Assembly: GCF_002374855.1 (NCBI RefSeq)
Contig: NZ_NWVC01000004.1
Span: 186,001 to 250,000 of the forward strand
From: Sphingomonas adhaesiva
GTDB lineage: Bacteria > Pseudomonadota > Alphaproteobacteria > Sphingomonadales > Sphingomonadaceae
Direction: 5' to 3'
DNA length: 64,000 bases
Below the pieces are notes generated by a model. The model had not been told where the DNA came from. It did not search any database and saw nothing but the letters and a program-made list of their open reading frames with translations. This document shows, one piece after another, positions 8,955-16,124 of the stretch. Within the stretch, counting starts at the first letter, position 1, and the number at the start of each line of letters is the position of its first letter. The translations under genes were made by a program, and so were the position numbers.

Positions 8955-10418
8955 ATGGCGACGAAGAACGCAGAGGCCCATGCGGCGGTCGCGAAGAAGT
9001 ACGAATGGGGCTTCGCCACCGAGGTGGAGCAGGACTTCGCACCCAAGGGGCTGAGCGAGGATACCGTCCGCTATATCTCCGCTAAGAAGAACGAGCCGGA
9101 ATGGATGCTCGACTGGCGGCTGAAGGCGTTCCGCCTGTGGCAGACGCTGGAGGCGCCCGACTGGGCCAAGCTCAACGTCCCCCCGATCGACTATCAGGAC
9201 GCCTATTACTACGCCGAGCCGAAGGCGAAAAAGACGATCGCCTCGCTGGACGAGCTCGATCCCGAAATCCGCCGCACCTACGAAAAGCTCGGCATCCCGA
9301 TCGCCGAACAGGAAGTGCTCGCCGGGGTGGAGGGTGCGCGCCGCGTGGCGGTGGACGCGGTGTTCGACAGCGTCAGCGTCGCCACCACCTTCCGCAAGGA
9401 ACTGGAGGCCGCCGGCGTCATCTTCCGCTCGATCAGCGAGGCGATCCGCGAATATCCCGACCTGGTCCGCAAATGGCTGGGCAAGGTGGTGCCGCAGCGC
9501 GACAATTACTTCGCGACGCTCAATTGCGCGGTCTTTTCGGACGGCACGTTCGTCTACGTGCCCAAGGGCGTGCGCTGCCCGATGGAGCTGAGCACCTATT
9601 TCCGCATCAATGCCGAGAATACCGGCCAGTTCGAGCGCACGCTGATCGTCGCCGACGAGGGCAGCTACGTCAGCTATCTGGAGGGCTGCACCGCGCCAAT
9701 GCGCGATGAAAACCAGCTCCACGCCGCGGTCGTCGAACTGGTCGCGCTGGACGATGCCGAGATCAAATATTCGACCGTCCAGAACTGGTATCCCGGCGAC
9801 GAGAACGGCGTCGGCGGCATCTACAATTTCGTCACCAAACGCGCGCTCTGTCAGGGCCGGAACAGCAAGGTGTCGTGGACGCAGGTCGAAACCGGCAGCG
9901 CGATCACCTGGAAATATCCGTCGTGCGTGCTGGCGGGCGACGGCTCGGTCGGTGAATTCTACTCGGTGGCAGTCACCAACAACCGCCAGCAGGCCGATAC
10001 CGGCACGAAAATGATCCACCTGGGCAAGAACACCAAATCGACGATCGTGTCGAAGGGGATCAGCGCCGGTCGCTCCGACAACACCTATCGCGGCCTCGTC
10101 CGCGTCGCGGCAACCGCGGAGAACGTCCGCAACTTCACGCAATGCGACAGCCTGCTGCTGTCCGACCAGTGCGGCGCGCACACCGTGCCGTATATCGAGG
10201 TGAAGAACCCCAGCGCGCAGATCGAGCATGAGGCGACCACCAGCAAGATCAGCGAGGACCAGCTCTTCTACGCGATGTCGCGCGGTCTCGATGCGGAGGC
10301 GGCGGTCGCGCTGATCGTCAACGGCTTCGCGCGCGAGGTGCTGCAGCAACTCCCGATGGAGTTTGCGGTCGAGGCGCAGAAGCTGCTGGGGATTTCGCTG
10401 GAGGGGAGCGTTGGCTGA
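8955..10418 (+). CDS. sufB: Fe-S cluster scaffold protein SufB
   Basis: This is a 487-residue scaffold subunit of the SufBCD complex, on which new [Fe-S] clusters are built. The family C-terminal beta-helix core is complete, including the [17 protein letters not shown] region, [13 protein letters not shown], and the final [16 protein letters not shown]. The start ATG follows the Rrf2 gene by one base, so translation is probably coupled. The last codons overlap the imm53-like gene. Confidence 0.96.
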   Translation: MATKNAEAHAAVAKKYEWGFATEVEQDFAPKGLSEDTVRYISAKKNEPEWMLDWRLKAFRLWQTLEAPDWAKLNVPPIDYQDAYYYAEPKAKKTIASLDELDPEIRRTYEKLGIPIAEQEVLAGVEGARRVAVDAVFDSVSVATTFRKELEAAGVIFRSISEAIREYPDLVRKWLGKVVPQRDNYFATLNCAVFSDGTFVYVPKGVRCPMELSTYFRINAENTGQFERTLIVADEGSYVSYLEGCTAPMRDENQLHAAVVELVALDDAEIKYSTVQNWYPGDENGVGGIYNFVTKRALCQGRNSKVSWTQVETGSAITWKYPSCVLAGDGSVGEFYSVAVTNNRQQADTGTKMIHLGKNTKSTIVSKGISAGRSDNTYRGLVRVAATAENVRNFTQCDSLLLSDQCGAHTVPYIEVKNPSAQIEHEATTSKISEDQLFYAMSRGLDAEAAVALIVNGFAREVLQQLPMEFAVEAQKLLGISLEGSVG

Positions 10419-10728
10419 CGATCCGCTTTCGTGGTTGCAGGATTTCTACGCTACCCTCTGTGACGGTGATTGGGAGCACTCGTATGGTTGCGACATCGGC
10501 AACATCGACAACCCTGGTTGGATGTTGAAGTTCGATTTCACCGACACCGAGTACGAGACGGCCACATTTGGCTGCGTCAGAATAGAACGCAGCGAAACGG
10601 ATTGGTTGGATTGCCGGAAGGAGGGCGCGATTTTTGCCAGCGCCGGCGGGGTGAAGAACCTGTGGGAAATGATCTCGATGTTGCGTCAGTTTGTCGAGGC
10701 GGCGCCAGCTGCCAACGGTCAGGATTAA
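10411..10728 (+). CDS. Imm53-like immunity protein inside the suf operon
   Basis: This is a 105-residue protein that I match to the Imm53 immunity family by its conserved [19 protein letters not shown] block, followed by NIDNPGW and a short beta-rich domain. I place the start at TTG 10411: GAGGGGAG lies directly in front of it, and the TTG overlaps the sufB stop. An ATG start further up would force a long overlap. Family knowledge says Imm53 proteins neutralise polymorphic toxins, but no toxin gene is adjacent. Base composition is clearly lower in GC than sufB and sufC on either side, which suggests a later insertion. It does not break the operon: sufC starts 2 nt after its stop. Confidence 0.75.
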   Translation: MADDPLSWLQDFYATLCDGDWEHSYGCDIGNIDNPGWMLKFDFTDTEYETATFGCVRIERSETDWLDCRKEGAIFASAGGVKNLWEMISMLRQFVEAAPAANGQD

Positions 10729-10730
10729 GA

Positions 10731-11576
10731 ATGCTCAAGATTGAAAACCTGCACGCCGAAATTGACGGCAAGGAAATCCTCAAGGGTCTCTCGCTCGAGG
10801 TGAACGCGGGCGAGATCCACGCGATCATGGGGCCGAACGGCGCGGGCAAGTCGACGCTCGGCTATGTCCTGGGCGGCCGCCCCGGTTATGAGGTGACCGC
10901 AGGGTCCATCCGCTTCCTGCCTCCGTGCTCCGGCGAAGGCCGGAGCGGTGGCGAGCGCGAGGCTGACGACGACCACGGCTCCGGCCTGCGCCGGAGCACG
11001 GCGGACGGCTGGATCGACCTCCTCGACCTCGAACCGCACGAGCGCGCCGCCGCCGGTGTCTTCCTCGGCTTCCAGTATCCGGTCGAAATCCCCGGCGTGT
11101 CGAACGTCCAGTTCCTGCGCGAAAGCCTCAACGCGCAGCGCGCGCAGCGCGGCGAGAAGCCGCTGTCGGGCGCGGAGTTCCTGAAGCTCGCCCGCGCACA
11201 GGCCGATGCGCTGGGCCTCCAGCAGGACATGCTCAAGCGCCCGGTCAACGTCGGTTTCTCGGGCGGCGAGAAGAAGCGCAACGAAATGGTGCAGATGGGC
11301 ATCATCGACCCGGCCTTCGCGATCCTCGACGAAACCGACTCCGGCCTCGACATCGACGCGCTGCGCATCGTCGGCGACGGCATTAACCGCATCATGCGCC
11401 GCCCGGACAAGGCGGTGCTGCTCATCACCCATTACCAGCGGCTGCTCGATTACGTGAAGCCGGATCGCGTCCACGTGCTGGCCGACGGCCGCATCACCCG
11501 CTCGGGCGGCCCCGAACTGGCGTTGCAGCTGGAACGCGAGGGCTACGTCGGCGTCGGGGCCGAGGTGGCGGCGTGA
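10731..11576 (+). CDS. sufC: Fe-S assembly ATPase SufC with an in-frame repeat insertion
   Basis: This is the ABC-type ATPase that drives the SufBCD scaffold. Walker A is GPNGAGKST at residues 34-42. Q-loop FQYPVEIPGV, signature FSGGEKKRNE, Walker B FAILDETDSGLD and the switch histidine (LLITHYQR) follow in order. The protein is 281 residues, while SufC is usually near 250. The excess is a foreign-looking segment at about residues 63-93 (cysteine, glycine, arginine and serine rich), which is encoded by the palindromic element at 10920-11004. It falls between the first beta strands and the Q-loop, a surface position. The flanking sequence resumes without a frameshift, so the gene is probably functional. 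Confidence 0.95.
   Translation: MLKIENLHAEIDGKEILKGLSLEVNAGEIHAIMGPNGAGKSTLGYVLGGRPGYEVTAGSIRFLPPCSGEGRSGGEREADDDHGSGLRRSTADGWIDLLDLEPHERAAAGVFLGFQYPVEIPGVSNVQFLRESLNAQRAQRGEKPLSGAEFLKLARAQADALGLQQDMLKRPVNVGFSGGEKKRNEMVQMGIIDPAFAILDETDSGLDIDALRIVGDGINRIMRRPDKAVLLITHYQRLLDYVKPDRVHVLADGRITRSGGPELALQLEREGYVGVGAEVAA
10920..11004. repeat. Paired palindromic repeat inserted in frame within sufC
   Basis: The left arm (10920-10948, containing GTGCTCCGGCGAAGGCC) and the right arm (10977-11004) are inverted copies that differ at about three positions. Each arm is itself a palindrome (GCTCCGGC-GAAG-GCCGGAGC and GCTCCGGC-CTGC-GCCGGAGC). The design matches the paired REP-like elements elsewhere in this window. 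The whole unit is translated as part of SufC without a stop codon. Confidence 0.85.
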
Positions 11577-11583
11577 TGACGGT

Positions 11584-11790
11584 CACGCGACGCCGCGACG
11601 ACGCGAAGAACGTTGTTCGCGCAGAGACGCAGAGGCGCAGAGAGGGATCGCGCGCGGCAGCGCGCCCTCATCATCGCGACGGAGATGTCGAAGGGCCGCT
11701 GTCGCGGCAGTCTCCCACCTCTCTGCGTCTCTGCGTCTCTGCGCGATATCCCCTTCTTCGTCGCGCCGTCGCGTCTTCGCGTGCACAAAC
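11584..11790. repeat. Long palindromic (MITE-like) element between sufC and sufD
   Basis: The 229-bp gap between sufC and sufD is almost filled by one large imperfect inverted repeat. The left arm carries CGCGCAGAGACGCAGAGGCG and the right arm carries its complement around CTCTGCGTCTCTGCGTCTCT. The similarity extends outward through GACGACGCGAAGAA to both ends of the gap. No protein is encoded. In mRNA it would fold into a long hairpin inside the suf operon. It looks like a non-autonomous mobile repeat, but no flanking target duplication is evident to me. Confidence 0.7.
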
Positions 11791-11805
11791 CCCGCGGAGC
11801 GCCGC

Positions 11806-12876
11806 ATGACCGACGTCCTCGACCTGCCCTCCACCCGCCAGGAAGCATGGCGCTGGGCCGATACCGGCGGGATAGCCGCCGCCGCCGCGCTCGCGCCGGT
11901 CGCGCCGGCGAAGGCCGATTTCCTCGACCTGCCCGGCGCCAGGCTGCTGTTCGTCGACGGCGTGCTGGATGACGCCGCCAGCGACCTGCACCGCGTCCGC
12001 ATCGGCGACCTGACCCCCGGCGACCATCCGCTGGGCGCGCGCGCGACGCACGGCTGGTCGCTCCACCTCGATGCCGGGGCGGTCGCCGATCCGGTACAGA
12101 TCGTCCACGTCGCGACCGGCGGGCAGAACCATGTCGCGGCCGAGATCGTGCTCGCCGCCGACACGTCGGCGCAGCTGGTCGAAACCTTCGTCGGCGCGGG
12201 CTGGTCGAACCGCCACACGCGTATCCGGCTGGGCCATGCCGCGCGGCTGATGCGCGCGGTGCGGATGACGCAGGACGCCGGCTTCGTCTCGCTGCGCGAC
12301 GATGCGGAACTGGGGGAGGGCGCCAGCTATGTCGCGACCGTGCTGGGCGCGGGCGATCAGGGCGCACGCGTCGATGCCGCGATCACGCTGGCCGGGGCGG
12401 GCGGCTACGCCGAGTTCGGCGGCGCGCTGCTGACCCGCGACGCGACGAAGCAGGAATGCGCCGTCCGCGTCCGCCACGCCGCCCCCAACGGCCAGTCGCA
12501 CCAATTGTGGCGCGCGGTCGCCGCCGACACGTCGCAGGCCAGCCTTGCCGCCGCGGTCGAGGTGGCGCGCCATGCGCAGAAGACCGATGGCGAACAGTCG
12601 CTGCGCGGGCTGCTGCTGCAACGCACCGCGACGGTGAACCTGAAGCCCGAGCTGGAGATCTTCGCCGACGACGTGAAATGCGCGCATGGCGCGACGGTCG
12701 GCGAGCTGGATGCGCGCGCGCTCTTCTACATGGCCAGCCGCGGTATCCCCGCGCCGCGCGCCAAGGCGCTGCTGACCCGCGCCTTCGTCGCCGACGCGCT
12801 CGACCGGATCGCGGACGATACGGTGCGCGACGCCTTCGCCGCCGATGCCGACGCCTGGCTGGAGCGCGCGTTATGA
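11806..12876 (+). CDS. sufD: Fe-S cluster assembly protein SufD
   Basis: This is a 356-residue partner of SufB in the SufBC2D scaffold. The beta-helix core shared with SufB is recognisable in the C-terminal half (HQLWRAVAADTSQASLAAAVEVA, then LLLQRTATVNLKPELEIFADDVKCAHGATVGELD), ending with the family region ALFYMASRGIPAPRAKALL. The N-terminal part is more diverged, as is usual for SufD. It starts after the palindromic element. Its stop overlaps the start of a 39-codon ORF that leads into sufS. Confidence 0.94.
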   Translation: MTDVLDLPSTRQEAWRWADTGGIAAAAALAPVAPAKADFLDLPGARLLFVDGVLDDAASDLHRVRIGDLTPGDHPLGARATHGWSLHLDAGAVADPVQIVHVATGGQNHVAAEIVLAADTSAQLVETFVGAGWSNRHTRIRLGHAARLMRAVRMTQDAGFVSLRDDAELGEGASYVATVLGAGDQGARVDAAITLAGAGGYAEFGGALLTRDATKQECAVRVRHAAPNGQSHQLWRAVAADTSQASLAAAVEVARHAQKTDGEQSLRGLLLQRTATVNLKPELEIFADDVKCAHGATVGELDARALFYMASRGIPAPRAKALLTRAFVADALDRIADDTVRDAFAADADAWLERAL

Positions 12877-12992
12877 CGCGGCTGTCCTACACCGCCCGAT
12901 CGGCCGATGGTGCGGCCATGACCACGAATGTCGAGTCTTCCGCGATACCCCGCGATCGTCTCAACATTCGCAACATTGGCGGTGCCGCATGA
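12873..12992 (+). CDS. 39-codon ORF bridging sufD and sufS
   Basis: The ATG at 12873 overlaps the sufD stop as ATGA, and the TGA at 12990-12992 overlaps the sufS start ATG (12989) in the same way. The reading frame therefore joins the two genes with overlaps at both ends. The product would be a small basic peptide (MTRLSYTARSADGAAMTT...) with no family that I recognise. The most economical role is translational coupling between sufD and sufS. It may also be chance in GC-rich DNA, where stops are rare. Confidence 0.35.
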   Translation: MTRLSYTARSADGAAMTTNVESSAIPRDRLNIRNIGGAA

Positions 12993-14200
12993 CCGTGTCC
13001 GCCACCGAAGCCCCGCTCGACGTCGTCGCGGACTTTCCCGCGATCCCCGACGGTTGGGCCTATCTCGACACCGCCGCCACCGCGCAGAAGCCGCGCGCGG
13101 TGATCGACGCGATCGCGCGCGGCTACGACACCACCTACGCCACCGTCCATCGCGGCGTGTACCAGCGGTCGGCCGACATGACGCTCGCCTATGAGGCCGC
13201 ACGCGGCACCGTGGCGCGCTTCGTGGGCGCGAAGCCGGACGAGATCGTGTTCGTGCGCGGCGCGACGGAGGGGATCAACCTCGTCGCCAACAGCTGGGCG
13301 GCGAACCAGCTGAAGGCCGGCGACCGCATCCTCCTGTCGCAGCTGGAGCATCACAGCAACATCGTGCCGTGGCAGATGGTGGCGGAACGGGTCGGCGCCG
13401 CGATCGACGTCGTGCCGCTGACCGACGATCACCGCATCGACCTGGACGCGATGGCCGCGATGATCCGGCCGGAACACAAACTGGTCGCGCTGGCGCATGT
13501 CTCGAACGTGCTCGGCTCGGTGCTCGACGTGGAGCGCGCCTGCACGATCGCGCATTCGGTCGGCGCACACATCCTGATCGACGGATGCCAGGCGGTTGCG
13601 CGGCTGCCGGTCGACGTGGCCGCGCTGGGCTGCGATTTCTACGTCTTTTCCGGCCACAAGCTCTACGGCCCGACCGGCATCGGCGTGCTGTGGGCGCGGG
13701 GCGAACTGCTCGACGCGATGCCGCCGTACCAGGGCGGCGGGTCGATGATCGACCGCGTGTCGTTCGAACGCACCACCTACGCCCCCGCGCCGACCCGGTT
13801 CGAGGCGGGCACGCCGCATATCGTCGGCGCGCTGGGGCTGGCGGCGGCGGTCGATTACGTGACCGGCATCGGCCTGTCGCGCATCCACGCGCACGAAACC
13901 GCGCTGGTCGCGGATGCGCGCGCGGCGCTGTCGCGGATCAATTCGCTGCGCCTGTTCGGGCCGGCGGATTCGGCCGGGATCGTCTCCTTCGCGCTGCAGG
14001 GGGTGCATCCGCACGACATCGGCACCATCTTGGACGAACATCGCGTGGCGATCCGCGCCGGCCATCATTGCGCGCAGCCGCTGATGGGGGTGCTGGGGGT
14101 GGAGGCGACCGCGCGCGCCAGCTTCGGCGTCTATAACGGCGCGGCCGATATCGACGCGTTGGTCGCGGGCATGGAACGGGTAGTGAGGATTTTCGGATGA
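12989..14200 (+). CDS. sufS: Cysteine desulfurase SufS
   Basis: This is a PLP-dependent enzyme that takes sulfur from cysteine as a persulfide for SufB. The start at 12989 (MTVSATEAPLDVVADFP) gives 403 residues, the normal length; longer readings would run back into sufD. The PLP lysine is in SGHKLYGPTGIGVLW, and the catalytic cysteine is in RAGHHCAQPLM, in the short loop context of group II desulfurases. No SufE or SufU gene is present in the window. The downstream DUF59 gene overlaps its stop by 4 nt. Confidence 0.95.
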   Translation: MTVSATEAPLDVVADFPAIPDGWAYLDTAATAQKPRAVIDAIARGYDTTYATVHRGVYQRSADMTLAYEAARGTVARFVGAKPDEIVFVRGATEGINLVANSWAANQLKAGDRILLSQLEHHSNIVPWQMVAERVGAAIDVVPLTDDHRIDLDAMAAMIRPEHKLVALAHVSNVLGSVLDVERACTIAHSVGAHILIDGCQAVARLPVDVAALGCDFYVFSGHKLYGPTGIGVLWARGELLDAMPPYQGGGSMIDRVSFERTTYAPAPTRFEAGTPHIVGALGLAAAVDYVTGIGLSRIHAHETALVADARAALSRINSLRLFGPADSAGIVSFALQGVHPHDIGTILDEHRVAIRAGHHCAQPLMGVLGVEATARASFGVYNGAADIDALVAGMERVVRIFG

Positions 14201-14676
14201 GCGACCCCATCAAGGTCGAGGAAGTGGACACCGTCGCGCCGCCGCCGCGCGCGCGCGTCGAGGATGCGGCGGAGGGATCGCCCCCCGCCCGCGAGCCCGC
14301 CCGCGAGCGCGACTATCTGGCCGGTTTCCTGGCGCAGAAACCCGCGTCGGACGGCGCCCCCCACGAACCGGGCGGCGCGCTGTACGAAGGTGTGATCGAC
14401 GCGCTCAAGGACATTTTCGACCCCGAGATCCCGGTCAACATCTACGACCTGGGGCTGATCTACGGTGTCGAGGTGACCGATGCGGGCCATGCCGTCGTCA
14501 CCATGACGCTGACGACGCCGCATTGCCCTGTCGCCGAATCCATGCCGGGCGAGGTGGAGATGCGCGTAGCCGCGGTGCCGGGCATCGCCTTTGCCGACGT
14601 CAACCTCGTCTGGGACCCGCCCTGGGATCCGCAGAAGATGTCGGACGATGCCAAGCTCGAACTGGGGATGCTGTAA
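14197..14676 (+). CDS. DUF59/MIP18-family SUF system protein (SufT-like)
   Basis: This is a 159-residue protein. The N-terminal 60 residues are charged and probably disordered. The MIP18/DUF59 domain follows (residues about 62-159) with the conserved DPEIPVNIYDLGLIYGV motif and the cysteine in TTPHCPVAESM. Members in suf operons help deliver or mature Fe-S clusters. Its start overlaps the sufS stop, and its stop (TAA) overlaps the next start by one base, so it is firmly in the operon. Confidence 0.9.
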   Translation: MSDPIKVEEVDTVAPPPRARVEDAAEGSPPAREPARERDYLAGFLAQKPASDGAPHEPGGALYEGVIDALKDIFDPEIPVNIYDLGLIYGVEVTDAGHAVVTMTLTTPHCPVAESMPGEVEMRVAAVPGIAFADVNLVWDPPWDPQKMSDDAKLELGML

Positions 14677-15029
14677 TGGCCACCGTCGCCCGCCCGCGCC
14701 CCGCGGCGCTCAACCTCACCGCCACCGCCGAGGCGCGCATCGCCGAACTGATGGGCAAGGCGCCGGAAGGCGCGATCGGTGTCAAGCTGTCGACCCCGCG
14801 CCGCGGCTGTTCCGGCCTTGCCTATTCGGTCGATTACGTGACCGAGGCGACGCCGTTCGACGAGGTGATCGAGACACCCGGCGGCACGCTCTATGTCGAC
14901 GGCGCGTCGATCCTGTACCTGATCGGCTCGACGATGAACTGGGTGGAGGACGATTTCACCGCCGGCTTCGTGTTCGACAATCCCAATGCCAAGGGCGCGT
15001 GCGGCTGCGGGGAAAGCTTCACCGTCTGA
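14676..15029 (+). CDS. sufA: HesB/IscA-type Fe-S carrier protein (SufA-like)
   Basis: This is a 117-residue A-type carrier that accepts and hands on Fe-S clusters. The three conserved cysteines are in RRGCSGLAY and the C-terminal CGCGESF. I use the ATG at 14676, which shares one base with the upstream stop codon. Longer upstream readings are in the wrong context. It is the last gene of the suf operon; a 42-nt gap without a clear hairpin separates it from the next gene. Confidence 0.93.
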   Translation: MATVARPRPAALNLTATAEARIAELMGKAPEGAIGVKLSTPRRGCSGLAYSVDYVTEATPFDEVIETPGGTLYVDGASILYLIGSTMNWVEDDFTAGFVFDNPNAKGACGCGESFTV

Positions 15030-15071
15030 CCGGCACGCGGACCCGCCCGGCCGCTCCCGCGTTCCCCCGTC

Positions 15072-16067
15072 ATGCGGGCAAATCTTTCCTCCGCCGATTT
15101 CTGGCGTGAATTCCGGCGCGACTGGTGGGGTATGCTGCGGCGCGCCTACACCGCGTCGAACGACGACAACCTCGGGCTGATCGCGGCGGGCACCGCCTTC
15201 TACGCCTTTTCCTCGATCGCGCCGATCCTGGCCGCGTCGGTGCTCACCTACGGCCTGATAGCGGATGCGCAGACGGTACAGGCGAACATCCGCGTGCTGT
15301 TCGACCTGCTGCCCGCCGATGCCGCGCGGCTGATCGGGCAGCAGATGGACATGGTAGTCTCCGGCAGCGAGGGGAAGAAGGGGCTCGGTCTCGTCATCGC
15401 GCTGGTGATCGCGATCTACGGCGGCAGCCGCGCCGCCACCGCGATGATGACCGCGCTCAACGTCGCCTACGAGGCGAAGGAGAAGCGCAACTATCTCGTC
15501 TGGATGCTGACCGCCTTCGCGGTCGTGGCGGGCGGGGTGGTGCTGATGCTGGTCGGGGTCAGTTCCAGCACGGTCACCGCCTTCCTGGGCAACCTCATCC
15601 CCGGCACTCCCGCGATCGTGCGTACCGCGATCGGGCTGTGCACCTACCTGCTGATGGCGGCGGTGGCGGTGACCGGTGCGTCGCTGCTGTTCCGCTTCGC
15701 GCCGTATCGGCCGCGCGCCCGGCTGCGCTGGGGCACGCCGGGCGCGGTGCTGGCGACGATCGTGTGGCTGGCGGCGACCACGGGGTTCAGCATCTATGTC
15801 GTGAACTTCGGCAATTACGGCGCCACCTATGGGTCGCTGGGGGCGATCGTGGTGCTGCTGACGTGGCTGTGGCTCAGCGCCTATGCGTTCCTGCTGGGCG
15901 CCGCGCTCGACGTGCAGCTCTACCGCGCCTGCCACGCTTCGCCGGTGGAGGGGGCGCCGCCCGCAGCCACCCCGCCGCCGCTCGCGGCGGACAGCGGCCT
16001 GCTCGCCACCGCTGGCCTCGCCGCGCTGGGTCTTGCGTTGTTCGCGTGGCGCGCGCGCAGCAGGTGA
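15072..16067 (+). CDS. YihY/BrkB family inner-membrane protein
   Basis: This is a 331-residue integral membrane protein. After a short cytosolic N-terminus carrying the family signature (DNLGLIAAGTAFYAFSSIAPIL), about six hydrophobic segments follow, with the motif NYGATYGSLGAIVVLLTWLW near residue 255. An extra hydrophobic segment lies at the C-terminus (SGLLATAGLAALGLALFAW). The family was once called ribonuclease BN, but it is a membrane protein of unknown transport or envelope role. It sits between the suf and glycogen operons on the same strand. Confidence 0.9.
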   Translation: MRANLSSADFWREFRRDWWGMLRRAYTASNDDNLGLIAAGTAFYAFSSIAPILAASVLTYGLIADAQTVQANIRVLFDLLPADAARLIGQQMDMVVSGSEGKKGLGLVIALVIAIYGGSRAATAMMTALNVAYEAKEKRNYLVWMLTAFAVVAGGVVLMLVGVSSSTVTAFLGNLIPGTPAIVRTAIGLCTYLLMAAVAVTGASLLFRFAPYRPRARLRWGTPGAVLATIVWLAATTGFSIYVVNFGNYGATYGSLGAIVVLLTWLWLSAYAFLLGAALDVQLYRACHASPVEGAPPAATPPPLAADSGLLATAGLAALGLALFAWRARSR

Positions 16068-16124
16068 CAAGCGCGCCGCGCTGTGGCTAGGCTCGCCAGC
16101 GACATCGCCGCTGGGGGGACGATC

